Part shown: positions 36,253 through 45,713 of the stretch, in pieces
Numbering within the stretch: the first letter of the stretch is position 1
Layout of the letters: each line of letters opens with the position of its first letter
NCBI RefSeq assembly: GCF_035918015.1
Contig: NZ_CP109132.1
Span: forward strand, 992,001-1,056,000
Direction: 5' to 3'
Source: Streptomyces sp. NBC_01754
GTDB lineage: Bacteria > Actinomycetota > Actinomycetes > Streptomycetales > Streptomycetaceae
DNA length: 64,000 nucleotides
Position numbers and translations under genes: made by a program
Notes under the pieces: model-generated
What the model was told of the DNA's origin: nothing
Database searches by the model: none
What the model saw: only the letters and a program-made list of their open reading frames with translations

Positions 36253-37941
36253 GTGCGCGTTGGTCCGGGTGTGTCGATGACTTCCCGGTCCCCGCGTCCA
36301 CGGTCTCAGCGTCAGCGCCTTGAGTGTGTGGTGACGTCCGTGGTGGAGAAGCGTCTGGGCGCTCTGCCTGTCGCTGCCGAGTTTCTGCGCCGGCTGGATG
36401 TGGCTGGGGTCGTCGATGAGTTGTGTCCGGGTGGTGCGAGTGCTCATCTGACGCACGGGCAGGTCATCGAGGCGCTGGTGGCCAATAGGCTGACGTCGCC
36501 CGCACCGCTGGTGCGGGTCGGGGACTGGGCCCGCACCTGGGCGGTGGAGGAGGTCTTCGGCATCACGCCGGACCTGCTCAACGACGACCGTCTGGCCCGC
36601 GCGTTGGACGCGATCGCGCCCAAGCTGGAGGCCATCGCCGGTACTGTCGGCGCGCGGGCGATCACCGAGTTCGGGATCGACGTCTCCCGGCTGCACTGGG
36701 ACATGACCAGCATGTCCGTCCACGGTGCCTTCCCCGTCGAGGACCAGGACGAGCGGTATCCGTTCATTGCCTGCAACGGGCATCCCAAGGACCGGCGGGT
36801 GGACCTCAAACAGGTCCAGGCCGGGCTCGCGGTGGCCGCCGACGGCGGTATCCCCGTGCACTCCAGGGTCTTCAGCGGCGCCGCGGCCGAGGTCAGCCAG
36901 GTCGTCGGAGCGATGAACGATCTGAAGGCGATGGCCGGTGCCCAGGAGTTCTTGATGGTCGCCGACTCCAAGCTGGTGTCCTACTCCAACATCACGGCCC
37001 TGCTGGAGGCTGGGGTGGAGTTCATCGCGCCCGTGCCGGCCGCGCAGATCAAGGACGACGTCTACGCGGTCCAGGATTCCCAGGGGGCCGATCCTGTCGG
37101 CTGGGTGCCCGGGCGGGACGAGAGGAAACCGGAGACGGAACGGGAGACATACCGGGTCCTGGAGGATCTTCACACGCTGGCCGGCCGCCGCAAGAGCGAC
37201 CCGCTGCTGACCGTGCGCCGGATCCTGGTCCATTCCACCGCCGTTGCGGCAGGCCAGCAGGCAGCCCGGGCCAAACGGCTGGCGAAGGCCACTGAAGACC
37301 TCGCCAAACTCGCCGCCGCCGCGGGCGGACGGCACTACAAGACCCGCGAGAAGATCGTCGCCCGGATTGGCGTCATCACAGCCAAGCGCCGTGTCATCTC
37401 CTGCCTGCGCTGGCAGATCACCGAGGACGAGCACGGCACCCCCGGCCTTGCCTGGCACTTCGACCAGGACATCCTCACAGCCGAAGCAGCCGTCGACGGC
37501 TGGTACTCCCTCATCACCAGCATCCCGGCCGAGAAGGCCGGCCCGGCCCAGGTACTGATCCACTACAAAGGCCAGGGCGAGGTCGAACGCCGTTACCACG
37601 ATTTCAAGGGCCCCCTCGCGGTCGCACCGGTCTTCGTGCAGCACAACCGGCGCGTCGCCGCGCTGATCCAGGTGATCTGCCTGGCCCTGCTGGTTTTCTG
37701 CCTGATCGAGCGGCAAGTCAGACGCGCGCTTGGCCCCGAAGAGACCATGACCGGCCTCTACCCGGACAACCGCCGCGTCCGCCCCACCGGCCGGATGATC
37801 CTCTATCACCTCGGCGAACTCACCCTGCGGATCGGCAACATCACTGACCCGCCAACTGTCCAGATCAACCGCGGCGTCCAACTCCACCTCCTCGACCTCC
37901 TCGACACCGACATCACACAAACCCGCTGGCCACAGACCTAA
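36253..37941 (+). CDS. IS1634-family (IS4-like) DDE transposase
   Basis: A 562-residue transposase. The DDE carboxylates are seen as Asp in [16 protein letters not shown] (about 140), Asp in [13 protein letters not shown] (about 235) and Glu in [13 protein letters not shown] (about 445) before the conserved [19 protein letters not shown]-terminal stretch. This pattern and the roughly 550-residue length fit IS1634-type transposases. The frame opens at GTG 36253; ATG 36277 is an equally possible start. The TAA stop overlaps the first base of the right inverted repeat. No frameshift or internal stop is present, so it looks functional. Confidence 0.93.
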   Translation: MRVGPGVSMTSRSPRPRSQRQRLECVVTSVVEKRLGALPVAAEFLRRLDVAGVVDELCPGGASAHLTHGQVIEALVANRLTSPAPLVRVGDWARTWAVEEVFGITPDLLNDDRLARALDAIAPKLEAIAGTVGARAITEFGIDVSRLHWDMTSMSVHGAFPVEDQDERYPFIACNGHPKDRRVDLKQVQAGLAVAADGGIPVHSRVFSGAAAEVSQVVGAMNDLKAMAGAQEFLMVADSKLVSYSNITALLEAGVEFIAPVPAAQIKDDVYAVQDSQGADPVGWVPGRDERKPETERETYRVLEDLHTLAGRRKSDPLLTVRRILVHSTAVAAGQQAARAKRLAKATEDLAKLAAAAGGRHYKTREKIVARIGVITAKRRVISCLRWQITEDEHGTPGLAWHFDQDILTAEAAVDGWYSLITSIPAEKAGPAQVLIHYKGQGEVERRYHDFKGPLAVAPVFVQHNRRVAALIQVICLALLVFCLIERQVRRALGPEETMTGLYPDNRRVRPTGRMILYHLGELTLRIGNITDPPTVQINRGVQLHLLDLLDTDITQTRWPQT

Positions 37942-37964
37942 ATCAACGACCCGCGAAGTACGGG
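37941..37964 (+). repeat. Right terminal inverted repeat of the IS
   Basis: 24 bases ending CGACCCGCGAAGTACGGG, exactly complementary to 36190-36213. Confidence 0.93.
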
Positions 37965-37970
37965 TCTAGT
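37965..37970. repeat. Right target-site duplication of the IS (TCTAGT)
   Basis: Matches the six bases at 36184-36189 on the other side of the element. Confidence 0.85.
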
Positions 37971-38207
37971 GCCGGGGCGCACGGCGTCCGCCTCGGCCGC
38001 CTCGGTACGCGGTCCGCCCGCGGCCGGGTCCGGGCACCCGGGACGGAAGGGCTCCCCCGTGGGCCGTACGGCCTTCGGGCGCGCGGTGCTCGGTCCGCGG
38101 GGAGCGGCACCGCGGGCGCGGGCCGGTGGGGGCGTACGCACGCCCGTGCGCCCCTCGCGCAGGCGCATACGCCCCTGTTGCGTGACCACAGGGCCGGGTG
38201 ACGCGTT

Positions 38208-38225
38208 GGTCAAGTGAGATTGACC
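38208..38225. promoter_or_regulatory. Inverted repeat upstream of the HTH-like gene
   Basis: GGTCAA-gtgaga-TTGACC, with 6-bp arms and a 6-bp spacer, lies 63 bp upstream of ATG 38289. The rest of the 37971-38288 gene-free stretch is GC-rich and shows nothing else definite. The repeat is a possible operator or part of a promoter (TTGACC), weakly supported. Confidence 0.3.
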
Positions 38226-38288
38226 GAAGTGGGCCGTCGTACGCGTACGCGGTCCGATCCCCTCAACGCCGGTTCGAGAGGCTTGTTC

Positions 38289-38843
38289 ATGGCCGACCAC
38301 GCAACCCACGACGCCCAAGCGCGTGCAAGTCTGCACCTGTTGGTGCGGGACATCGAGCGGGTCCGGCGGCAGGTGGACGCGCTGCGCACGCTGACCGCAC
38401 AGCTGGGCAACGTCTACCGTCCGCGCCGCTCCGGCCCGTCCGCGGGCTTCGTCGTCTACGGCAGGGCCCCCGCCCCGACGGTCCGGCTGGCGCAGGAACT
38501 ACGGGACAGCGTGGAGACGCTGGTGACGGCTGCGGTGGACTTCGACCGCTCGCTGGGCTTCTCGTGGGACGCGGTGGGTTCCGCCCTCGGCGTCACCAAG
38601 CAGGCGGTGCACCGCCGTTACGGATCGCGCCGCACCACCGCCTCGCAGCCGGCCGGCGAGGCCGCGGAGACCACGGCCCGTAAGCCGCCCTCACCGGTGG
38701 GTCCTCCGGCCGCGCTGCCCGTCGTGCCGTCGGCCCGCCCCATGCCGCCTCAGTCCTCGCCTCCGCCGGCCTCCTCGCCGGCCCGTACGGCAGCCCGCGA
38801 GGAGCTGCGCCCCGGCGCCTTCCCGGGCCCGCGCAACGGCTGA
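38289..38843 (+). CDS. Small HTH-like protein of unknown function
   Basis: A 184-residue protein. A coiled helical N-terminus ([26 protein letters not shown], about 14-40) is followed by a helix-turn-helix-like segment [25 protein letters not shown] (about 94-118). The last 65 residues are a Pro/Ala/Ser-rich tail likely to be disordered. This arrangement recurs in small Streptomyces proteins without assigned function; DNA binding is plausible. ATG 38289 has GAGAGG upstream; a longer frame from 38214 is less likely. It is convergent with priA and now separated from fmt by the IS. Confidence 0.7.
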   Translation: MADHATHDAQARASLHLLVRDIERVRRQVDALRTLTAQLGNVYRPRRSGPSAGFVVYGRAPAPTVRLAQELRDSVETLVTAAVDFDRSLGFSWDAVGSALGVTKQAVHRRYGSRRTTASQPAGEAAETTARKPPSPVGPPAALPVVPSARPMPPQSSPPPASSPARTAAREELRPGAFPGPRNG

Positions 38844-38940
38844 CGGTACCGGGCCGCCCCCCACCGGGCGGCCCAGCCCGGTGGACCCGGGGGCCCGAGG
38901 CCGGCCCGGCACACCCGGCGACGCGCCGGTGACCGCCGCC

Positions 38941-41085
38941 TCAGCCGATGTCCGGCGGATCGATCCTGATCCGCACCGGGTCGCCGCTCCCTCGGGCCGT
39001 CCGCGCCGCCGAGGCCGCCTTCAGCGCGGCGGCGAGCGCCGCTCCACGTCCCTGAGGCACCCTGACCAGGGCCCGCTCCCAGGTCTCACCCGGTGGGGCG
39101 TCCCCCGGCCGGCGGGGCCGCCCCCCGGCCGGCGTGGGCAGCGGAACGGGTCCCAGCACCTCCGCCTGGGACGGCAGCTCCACCATGGCCAGAAACGCGG
39201 CGAGCGCCTCCGGCGGACCCGCGACCGACGCCATCCGGGACACCGGCGGGAAGCCGAGCTCGGCGCGTTCCCCGAGCTCCCGGCGGGCGTGCCCCACCGG
39301 GTCCCACCGCACCAGTGCCTGCACGGGCCGCAGGGTCGGCTCGGCGACGATCACCACGGTGCCGCCGTCCGGCTGTCCCCGCACCAGTGCCGCGGCCGCC
39401 GTCCAGCGCCGCAGCGCCTCCTCCCCCGCCCGCAGATCGGGGCGGCCCACCATCGCCCAGCCGTCCAGCAGCAGTGCCGCCGCATAGCCCCCTTCGGCCA
39501 CCGGCTCGGCCCCGGGGGTGCTGACGACCAGGGCGGGCTGGTCGGGCACGGAGTCGAGTACGTGGTCGCGGCCCGACGTCCGCACGGGAACGGCCGGGAA
39601 CGCCCGGCCCAGCTCCTCCGCGGTTCGCCGGGCACCGACGATCCGGGCGCGCAGCCGCTGCCCGCCGCAGGCCGGACACCGCCAGGCCGTCTCGGCGCGC
39701 CCGCACCAGGCGCAGTCCAGGTCCCGCTGGTCCGGCGCCTGCAACGGGCCCGCGCAGTGCCGGCACCGGGCGGGTTCGCGGCAGCGCTCGCAGGCCAGCC
39801 GGGGCGCGTAACCCCGGCGGGGCACCTGGACCAGCACCGGGCCGCCACGCAGCCCGTCCCGTACGGTCTGCCAGGCCAGGCTGGGCAGCCTGGCCGCACG
39901 CGCCGCCCCGTCCCGGGCCAGCTCGCCGTCGTCGACCGTACGCACCAGGGGTGCGGCGGCCCGCACCCGCTCCCGGTCCGCGCGCAGTGGCAGCGCCCAG
40001 CCGCTCTCGACCAACTGGGCCGCCTCCACCGTGCAGTTGACCCCGCCCAGCAGGAAGCCGCACCGGCCGTGCGCCGCCCGCAGCTCCAGGACCTCCCGCA
40101 CGTGCGGGAAGGGGGCGTTGTCGTCGCTGTGGCTGGAGTCGCCGTCGTCCCAGACGGCGACCAGGCCCAGGTCGGCCACGGGGGCGAACATCGCGGCCCG
40201 GGTGCCGACCGCGGCACGGACGGACCCCCGCCGGACCGCGAGCCACTGCCCGTACCGCTTCTCGGGACCGGAGTCGGCGGTGAGCAGCGCGTGGTGCCCC
40301 TTGCCGAGCAGTCCGGTGAGCGCCGCGTCCACCCGTCCCGCCGTCCGGCCGTCCGGTACCACGACGAGCGCGCCCCGGCCCGATGCCAGGGTCGCGGCGA
40401 CGGCCCGGGCGATCTCCTCGGGCCAGTGCGGTCCGGGCAGCGCGGTCCACACCGCCCGGGGCGCACCACCCTCGGCCAGCGCCCGCAGGAAGCCGGGCCC
40501 CTGGGCGTACCTCTCCCAGGTCCCGGGCGAGGGGGCGGGCGGCGGCGGCAGGGGCGCCGGGGAGCTTCTGGACTCGGCGCGGCCGTTCCTCGGGGGTACG
40601 GCGAGCTGAAGCACGTCGGCGAGGCTGCCCGCGTACCGGTCGGCGACGGCACGGCAGAGGGCGAGCAGCTCCGGTCCGAGCACCGGCTCCGGCGAGACGA
40701 CGTACGCGAGGGCCGCGAGAGCGCCCTGGTAGTCCGAGGAGGCACGCCGCTCGACGAGGAAGCCGTCGATGAGTCCGCCGCCCTCGCGGCGGCCGCCGCG
40801 CACCTGCCGCCCGCCGGCGCCGAACCGCACCCGGACCCGGACGCCGGGCCGCGCGTCGGCGTCGAGCTCCTCGGGGACGGCGTAGTCGAAGTACTGGTCG
40901 AGGTGGAGCGCGCCCTTGTTCACCAGGACGCGGGCGACGGGAAGCTCCCCGGCGAGCGCGGCGCCGCGCCAGGTCCGGGGTTTGGCCCGCGGCACCTTGG
41001 CCCGGCGCACGGTCTCCCGGATGAGCGCGAGCTGCTCCGGTGCCCCGGCATCGGGCTCCTCGGACCGCTCGTCGTCGCTGCTCAC
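38941..41085 (-). CDS. priA: PriA-like primosomal protein N', helicase motifs degenerate
   Basis: The predicted product is 714 residues from GTG 41085 (GGAAGG five bases upstream). The N-terminal 3'-DNA-binding domain is recognisable as VARVLVNKGALHLDQYFDYAVP. The zinc-binding cysteines are present as ACERCREPARCRHC and CAWCGRAETAWRCPACGG (about 430-480). The helicase core is altered: where GxTGSGKT is expected there is TALPGPHWPEEI, and the DEEH box reads WDDGDSSHSDD. Loss of the ATPase motifs is characteristic of actinobacterial PriA, which probably acts in restart as a DNA- and protein-binding factor rather than a helicase. Confidence 0.88.
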   Translation of the reverse strand: MSSDDERSEEPDAGAPEQLALIRETVRRAKVPRAKPRTWRGAALAGELPVARVLVNKGALHLDQYFDYAVPEELDADARPGVRVRVRFGAGGRQVRGGRREGGGLIDGFLVERRASSDYQGALAALAYVVSPEPVLGPELLALCRAVADRYAGSLADVLQLAVPPRNGRAESRSSPAPLPPPPAPSPGTWERYAQGPGFLRALAEGGAPRAVWTALPGPHWPEEIARAVAATLASGRGALVVVPDGRTAGRVDAALTGLLGKGHHALLTADSGPEKRYGQWLAVRRGSVRAAVGTRAAMFAPVADLGLVAVWDDGDSSHSDDNAPFPHVREVLELRAAHGRCGFLLGGVNCTVEAAQLVESGWALPLRADRERVRAAAPLVRTVDDGELARDGAARAARLPSLAWQTVRDGLRGGPVLVQVPRRGYAPRLACERCREPARCRHCAGPLQAPDQRDLDCAWCGRAETAWRCPACGGQRLRARIVGARRTAEELGRAFPAVPVRTSGRDHVLDSVPDQPALVVSTPGAEPVAEGGYAAALLLDGWAMVGRPDLRAGEEALRRWTAAAALVRGQPDGGTVVIVAEPTLRPVQALVRWDPVGHARRELGERAELGFPPVSRMASVAGPPEALAAFLAMVELPSQAEVLGPVPLPTPAGGRPRRPGDAPPGETWERALVRVPQGRGAALAAALKAASAARTARGSGDPVRIRIDPPDIG

Positions 41086-41138
41086 GGCAACCTTCCTACC
41101 AGACCCGACTGACAGCGCCGGGTCCCCGGGGCCTGCGG

Positions 41139-41207
41139 CACCGGGACCGCGCACCGGGGCCCGGGCACCGTCGTGCGGTGTCCGGGCCCCGGTGCGCGGT
41201 CCCGGTG
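41139..41207 (-). terminator. Very long hairpin between metK and priA
   Basis: Arms 41139-41164 and 41182-41207 are perfectly complementary over 26 bp. The inner bases 41165-41170 and 41176-41181 extend the stem to 32 bp with one G-U pair around a TCGTG loop. It starts 36 bp after the metK stop, on the side facing priA, and should isolate metK transcription from priA. Confidence 0.8.
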
Positions 41208-41243
41208 TGCGCGGACCGCGGTGTACGTGACGGTGGCGGGGCC

Positions 41244-42452
41244 TCAGAGCCCCGCGGCCGTGCGCAGCGCGTCCACCCGGTCGGTGCGCTCCCAGGTGAA
41301 GTCGGGCAGCTCACGGCCGAAGTGGCCGTACGCCGCGGTCTGGGCGTAGATCGGGCGGAGCAGGTCGAGGTCGCGGATGATCGCGGCCGGGCGCAGGTCG
41401 AAGACCTCACCGATCGCGTGCTCGATCCTCTCCGGGTCGACCGCCGCGGTGCCGAAGGTCTCGACGAACAGGCCCACCGGCTCGGCCTTGCCGATCGCGT
41501 AGGCGACCTGGACCTCGCAGCGGGCGGCGAGCCCGGCCGCGACGACGTTCTTCGCGACCCAGCGCATGGCGTAGGCGGCCGAGCGGTCGACCTTGGACGG
41601 GTCCTTGCCGGAGAAGGCGCCGCCACCGTGGCGGGCCATGCCCCCGTAGGTGTCGATGATGATCTTCCGGCCGGTCAGACCGGCGTCGCCCATCGGGCCG
41701 CCGATCTCGAAGCGCCCGGTCGGGTTCACCAGGAGGCGGTAGCCCTCGGTGTCGAGCTTGATGCCGTCCTCGACGAGCTGCGCCAGGACGTGCTCCACGA
41801 CGAACTCGCGGATGTCGGGCGCGAGCAGCGAGTCCAGGTCGATGTCGGACGCGTGCTGCGAGGAGACGACGACCGTGTCCAGGCGGAGCGCCTTGTCGCC
41901 GTCGTACTCGATGGTGACCTGGGTCTTCCCGTCGGGGCGCAGGTAGGGGATGGTGCCGTTCTTGCGGACCTCGGACAGCCGGCGCGAGAGCCGGTGCGCC
42001 AGGTGGATCGGCAGCGGCATCAGCTCGGGCGTCTCGTCGCAGGCGTAGCCGAACATCAGGCCCTGGTCGCCGGCGCCCTGCTTGTCGAGCTCGTCCTCGT
42101 CGCCCTCGACGCGCTGCTCGTAGGCGGTGTCGACGCCCTGCGCGATGTCCGGGGACTGGGCCCCGATGGACACCGAGACTCCGCAGGAGGCGCCGTCGAA
42201 GCCCTTCTTGGAGGAGTCGTAGCCGATGTCGAGCACCTTGCTGCGCACGAGGTGGGGGATGTCGGCGTAGGCCTTGGTCGTGACCTCACCCGCGACATGC
42301 ACCAGACCGGTGGTGATCAGGGTCTCGACGGCGACGCGCGAGGAGGGGTCCTCGCGCAGGAGGGCGTCGAGAATCGTGTCGCTGATCTGGTCAGCGATCT
42401 TGTCGGGGTGGCCCTCGGTGACGGATTCCGAGGTGAAGAGACGGCGGGACAC
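41244..42452 (-). CDS. metK: S-adenosylmethionine synthetase
   Basis: A 402-residue enzyme making S-adenosylmethionine from methionine and ATP. The ATP-binding [19 protein letters not shown] is at the N-terminus, followed by the [12 protein letters not shown] loop (about 125), the methionine-binding region and the P-loop-like [19 protein letters not shown] (about 265). It starts at GTG 42452; the overlapping ATG at 42454 is out of frame. S-adenosylmethionine level influences antibiotic production and sporulation in this genus. A promoter fits 82 bp upstream, and a 32-bp hairpin closes the unit. Confidence 0.98.
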   Translation of the reverse strand: MSRRLFTSESVTEGHPDKIADQISDTILDALLREDPSSRVAVETLITTGLVHVAGEVTTKAYADIPHLVRSKVLDIGYDSSKKGFDGASCGVSVSIGAQSPDIAQGVDTAYEQRVEGDEDELDKQGAGDQGLMFGYACDETPELMPLPIHLAHRLSRRLSEVRKNGTIPYLRPDGKTQVTIEYDGDKALRLDTVVVSSQHASDIDLDSLLAPDIREFVVEHVLAQLVEDGIKLDTEGYRLLVNPTGRFEIGGPMGDAGLTGRKIIIDTYGGMARHGGGAFSGKDPSKVDRSAAYAMRWVAKNVVAAGLAARCEVQVAYAIGKAEPVGLFVETFGTAAVDPERIEHAIGEVFDLRPAAIIRDLDLLRPIYAQTAAYGHFGRELPDFTWERTDRVDALRTAAGL

Positions 42453-42533
42453 ATCGCTCCCTGGGGTTGCAGCGGCTGCTGGCTGATCATGGGTGGACGG
42501 CCGGGAGCTGCGCCCGGCACGTCCGTCGACCAG

Positions 42534-42563
42534 TTTATCGGTCGCCTCCGGCGGACAGGTCAC
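42534..42563 (-). promoter_or_regulatory. Candidate metK promoter
   Basis: On the minus strand GTGACC (42563-42558) and GATAAA (42539-42534) are separated by 18 bp, followed by an 80-base leader. No known S-adenosylmethionine riboswitch is evident to me in that leader. Confidence 0.4.
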
Positions 42564-42688
42564 GTGTCTCGCCCCTTGGGAGCTCTGTGACCTGCGGCAC
42601 TGTTGCCTGCGGTACGACAATCCCCCCTTTTGGGCAAGGTGACACATGGCGGATGAGGCTTTCGCCCACCGGTGCGACGCATTGCAAT

Positions 42689-43891
42689 CTAGCCCAACCG
42701 GGCCGCCACGAGGTCCCAGATCTTATCGGCGAGTGCTCCCTTGGGCCCGTACGGCACACCGGTCTCGGAACCGTCGGCCCCCAGAACGACCGCTTCGTTC
42801 TCCTCGGAACCGAACGTCTTGCGCTCACCGACCTCGTTGACGACCAGCAGATCACAGCCCTTGCGGCGCAGCTTGGCGCGGCCGTTGGCGAGGACGTCGT
42901 CGGTCTCGGCGGCGAAGCCGACGACGAGCTGTCCCGGGCGGGCCCGCTCGGCGGCCACCTCGGCGAGGATGTCGGGATTGCGGACCAGCGTGATGGGGGC
43001 GGGGTCCTGGCCGTCCTTCTTCTTGATCTTGCCGGTGGCGTACGCGGCGGGCCGGAAGTCGGCGACCGCCGCCGCCATCACCACGACGTCCGCGTCGGCC
43101 GCCGCCTTCAGCACGGCCTCGCGCAGTTGGACGGCCGTCCCGGCACGCAGGACGTCGGCGCCCGCCGGGTCGGGCAGTCCGGTGTTGGCCTCGATCAGGG
43201 TCACCCTGGCCCCACGCGCGAGGGCGGTGCGCGCCAGCGCGTAGCCCTGCTTGCCGGAGGAGCGGTTGCCGAGGTAGCGGACCGGGTCCAGGGGTTCCCG
43301 GGTGCCTCCGGCGCTGATGACCACGTGGCGGCCGGCCAGGTCGGGGACGGCGGGCCCCCGGTCCAGCACCCGGCGGCAGACCTCGAAGATCTCGCCGGGG
43401 TCGGGCAGCCGGCCCTTGCCGGTGTCCACCCCGGTGAGCCGGCCGACCGCGGGCTCGATGACGACGGCGCCACGGCGGCGCAGGGTCGCGACGTTCTCCT
43501 GGGTGGCGGGGTGCTCCCACATCTCGGTGTGCATGGCCGGTGCGAAGACGACCGGGCAGCGGGCGGTGAGCAGGGTGTTGGTGAGGAGGTCGTCGGCGAG
43601 GCCGTGAGCGGCCCTGGCGAGCAGGTCCGCGGTGGCGGGGGCGACCACCACGAGATCGGCGCCCTGGCCGATCCGGACGTGCGGCACCTCGTGGACCCCG
43701 TCCCACACCTCGGTCGCCACGGGGTGGCCGGAGAGCGCGGACCAGGTGGCGGCCCCCACGAAGTTCAGGGCCGCACCGGTCGGTACGACCCGTACGTCGT
43801 GCCCCGACTCGGTCAGCCTGCGCAGCAGCTCGCACGCCTTGTAGGCGGCGATACCCCCGCTGACCCCCAGGACGACCCTCGGCTTGTCCAC
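42689..43891 (-). CDS. coaBC: Bifunctional phosphopantothenoylcysteine decarboxylase / phosphopantothenate-cysteine ligase
   Basis: A 400-residue enzyme performing two steps of coenzyme A synthesis. The N-terminal FMN decarboxylase (CoaC, about 1-185) shows [45 protein letters not shown] and the substrate clamp PAMHTEMW. The C-terminal ligase (CoaB) opens with [37 protein letters not shown] 43891 has GGGGAG six bases upstream. It follows rpoZ on the same strand with about 200 bp and a terminator hairpin in between. The sequence PAMH rather than PAMN is the actinobacterial form. Confidence 0.96.
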   Translation of the reverse strand: MDKPRVVLGVSGGIAAYKACELLRRLTESGHDVRVVPTGAALNFVGAATWSALSGHPVATEVWDGVHEVPHVRIGQGADLVVVAPATADLLARAAHGLADDLLTNTLLTARCPVVFAPAMHTEMWEHPATQENVATLRRRGAVVIEPAVGRLTGVDTGKGRLPDPGEIFEVCRRVLDRGPAVPDLAGRHVVISAGGTREPLDPVRYLGNRSSGKQGYALARTALARGARVTLIEANTGLPDPAGADVLRAGTAVQLREAVLKAAADADVVVMAAAVADFRPAAYATGKIKKKDGQDPAPITLVRNPDILAEVAAERARPGQLVVGFAAETDDVLANGRAKLRRKGCDLLVVNEVGERKTFGSEENEAVVLGADGSETGVPYGPKGALADKIWDLVAARLG

Positions 43892-44016
43892 TGCGTCTCC
43901 CCGCATCCGTGTCCGCTGTGTGCACCCGGCCGGTGCTCGGCGGCACCGTGGCGTACGCGGTCCATGCTGCCTCACCGCGCCGTGCGGCCCGCGGCGGCCC
44001 CGGCCCGGACACACCG

Positions 44017-44046
44017 CAGGCCCGGCGGTTCGAGCCGCCGGGCCTG
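44017..44046 (-). terminator. Terminator hairpin after rpoZ
   Basis: CAGGCCCGGCGG (44017-44028) pairs with CCGCCGGGCCTG (44035-44046), a 12-bp perfect stem with a 6-base loop. It begins 47 bp after the rpoZ stop. Confidence 0.7.
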
Positions 44047-44093
44047 GGGTGGAGGTGCGTTCTCCCCCGCTGACGCGGGAGGGGGGGTTCCTG

Positions 44094-44366
44094 CTACTGC
44101 GCGGGGCCCTCGATGGCCTCGGAGGTCAGCAGGCCCGCGTTGATCTCGCGGAGCGCGATCGAGAGCGGCTTCTCGTGCACATGGGTGTCGACGAGCGGAC
44201 CGACGTACTCGAGGAGGCCTTCGCCGAGCTGCGAGTAGTACGCGTTGATCTGGCGCGCGCGCTTGGCGGCGTAGATCACGAGGCTGTACTTCGAGTCGGT
44301 GGCCTCGAGGAGCTCATCAATCGGCGGGTTGATGATGCCCTCGGGCGTGGTGATGGAAGAGGACAC
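44094..44366 (-). CDS. rpoZ: RNA polymerase omega subunit
   Basis: A 90-residue subunit that helps fold and assemble the beta' subunit. The conserved helix core [32 protein letters not shown] is intact. A C-terminal extension typical of actinobacteria follows ([26 protein letters not shown]). It lies 123 bp downstream of gmk on the same strand, the common gmk-rpoZ order. In Streptomyces omega loss affects antibiotic production and morphology. Confidence 0.97.
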   Translation of the reverse strand: MSSSITTPEGIINPPIDELLEATDSKYSLVIYAAKRARQINAYYSQLGEGLLEYVGPLVDTHVHEKPLSIALREINAGLLTSEAIEGPAQ

Positions 44367-44489
44367 TCTCTGCCTTCCGAAGGGGATAGAGATCGTGGAG
44401 ATCTTTGATCGTGCTGGTTCCGCAGGGGTGCTGCTCCGCGTCCGCGGCGTCGACCGGGACCGTCGAGCCGTTGGCCGGACCGATGGGGT

Positions 44490-45107
44490 TCAGTCGTCGG
44501 TGCCGGGGAGGCCGGAAGCCTGAAGCATCAACGTTAGCAGCTCGCGTGCCACGTCCTCGACGGAGGTGTTGACGAGCGTGGTGTCGAACTCGGCCTCGGC
44601 GGCCAGCTCGACCTTCGCCGCCGTGAGCCGGCGCTCGATCACGTCGGGCGCCTCCGTACCGCGGCCGGTGAGCCGGCGCACCAGCTCCTCCCAGCTCGGC
44701 GGGGCCAGGAAGACCAGCCGCGCCTCGGGCATCGACTGGCGTACCAGCCGGGCCCCCTGGAGGTCGATCTCCAGCAGCACCGGCTCGCCCGCCTCCAGGC
44801 GGTCGAGCACGGCCCGGCGCGGCGTGCCGTACCGGTTGCCCGCGAACTCGGCCCACTCCAGCAGCTCGCCGTTGGCGATCAGCTTGTCGAACTCCTCGTC
44901 GTCCACGAAGAAGTAGTGGACGCCGTCGCGTTCACCGGGGCGGGGCTTGCGGGTCGTGGCCGACACGGAGAGCCACACCTCGGGGTGGACCTTGCGCATA
45001 TGGGCGACGACCGTGCTCTTGCCGACGCCCGAGGGGCCGGAGAGCACGGTCAGCCGCGGACGTACGTCCGGGGGTACGGGGGACGTCCCCCGGGATGTTG
45101 CAGCCAT
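44490..45107 (-). CDS. gmk: Guanylate kinase
   Basis: A 205-residue P-loop kinase converting GMP to GDP. It has Walker [13 protein letters not shown] near residue 21, the GMP-binding [27 protein letters not shown] and [16 protein letters not shown], and the [12 protein letters not shown] strand. The first 17 residues are a short Pro-rich extension. It is 38 bp downstream of the sIHF gene and upstream of rpoZ, forming a compact sIHF-gmk-rpoZ unit. Confidence 0.97.
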   Translation of the reverse strand: MAATSRGTSPVPPDVRPRLTVLSGPSGVGKSTVVAHMRKVHPEVWLSVSATTRKPRPGERDGVHYFFVDDEEFDKLIANGELLEWAEFAGNRYGTPRRAVLDRLEAGEPVLLEIDLQGARLVRQSMPEARLVFLAPPSWEELVRRLTGRGTEAPDVIERRLTAAKVELAAEAEFDTTLVNTSVEDVARELLTLMLQASGLPGTDD

Positions 45108-45145
45108 GGAGCGATTATCCAGGTTCTCAGGAGTGCCTGAGAACG

Positions 45146-45469
45146 TCAGGCGGCGGTGCCGCCGAACTCACGCTCCAGGGATGCGATCTGGTTGGAGCCG
45201 AGACCCCGGACCCGTCGGCTCTCGGAGATGCCGAGCCGCTCCATGATCTGCTTGGCGCGGACCTTGCCCACGCCCGGCAGGGACTCGAGGAGGGCGGAGA
45301 CCTTCATCTTGCCGATGACGTCGTTCTCCTGGCCCTGCTTGATGACCTCTTGGAGGGAGGCGCCGGAGTGCTTGAGTCGATTCTTGACCTCGGCCCGCTC
45401 CCGGCGAGCCGCGGCGGCCTTTTCGAGCGCGGCTGCGCGCTGTTCAGGGGTAAGGGGCGGAAGAGCCAC
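45146..45469 (-). CDS. sihF: Actinobacterial integration host factor sIHF
   Basis: A 107-residue basic nucleoid protein, unrelated in fold to proteobacterial IHF. A long N-terminal helix ([30 protein letters not shown]) precedes a helix-two-turn-helix domain. That domain has [28 protein letters not shown], which contacts the DNA backbone, and ends [19 protein letters not shown]. In Streptomyces and mycobacteria it condenses DNA, affects supercoiling and influences sporulation and antibiotic output. It starts at GTG 45469. It lies between the pyr operon terminator and gmk. Confidence 0.95.
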   Translation of the reverse strand: MALPPLTPEQRAAALEKAAAARRERAEVKNRLKHSGASLQEVIKQGQENDVIGKMKVSALLESLPGVGKVRAKQIMERLGISESRRVRGLGSNQIASLEREFGGTAA

Positions 45470-45617
45470 GCCTACGTCACCTCGGATGTCGATCTGTCGG
45501 ATACGGACCGGTGAGAAACCTCATGGCTCCCCACCTGGTGAGCAACGGGCACGTCGTGCGCGTTGGCTCTCGACGGAGACTAGCGGCCATGGCCGCTCGA
45601 GTCAGCGAGAACAGACG

Positions 45618-45653
45618 AAAAGTCCTGGTCAGCCTCAACCGACCAGGACTTTT
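45618..45653 (-). terminator. Terminator of the pyrimidine operon
   Basis: AAAAGTCCTGGTC (45618-45630) pairs with GACCAGGACTTTT (45641-45653), a 13-bp stem whose base is A/T-rich, so a T run follows on either strand. It is 60 bp beyond the pyrF stop and upstream of the sIHF gene. Confidence 0.85.
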
Positions 45654-45713
45654 CGGTCATAACGACCCGGTTTTTTGGTCAGGATTCCGTCAACCCGCGG
45701 TTACGTGGCATCG

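Larger units (their letters stand above)
36190..37964 (+). mobile_element. Complete insertion sequence, IS1634-like (1775 bp)
   Basis: The element is bounded by perfect 24-bp inverted repeats (36190-36213 and 37941-37964) and flanked by a 6-bp duplication TCTAGT. It carries a single transposase gene running left to right. The intact ends, intact gene and exact duplication indicate a recent insertion. The insertion lies in the intergenic space between fmt (minus strand) and the HTH-like gene at 38289, so no coding sequence was broken. Confidence 0.93.

Noticed and set aside
35116..37920. 934-codon minus-strand frame through fmt and the IS
   Set aside because: It is antisense to the transposase and out of frame with fmt; no conserved domain.
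42453..42688. Possible S-adenosylmethionine riboswitch before metK
   Set aside because: I could not find the conserved core of any SAM riboswitch class in the leader; only a promoter is reported.
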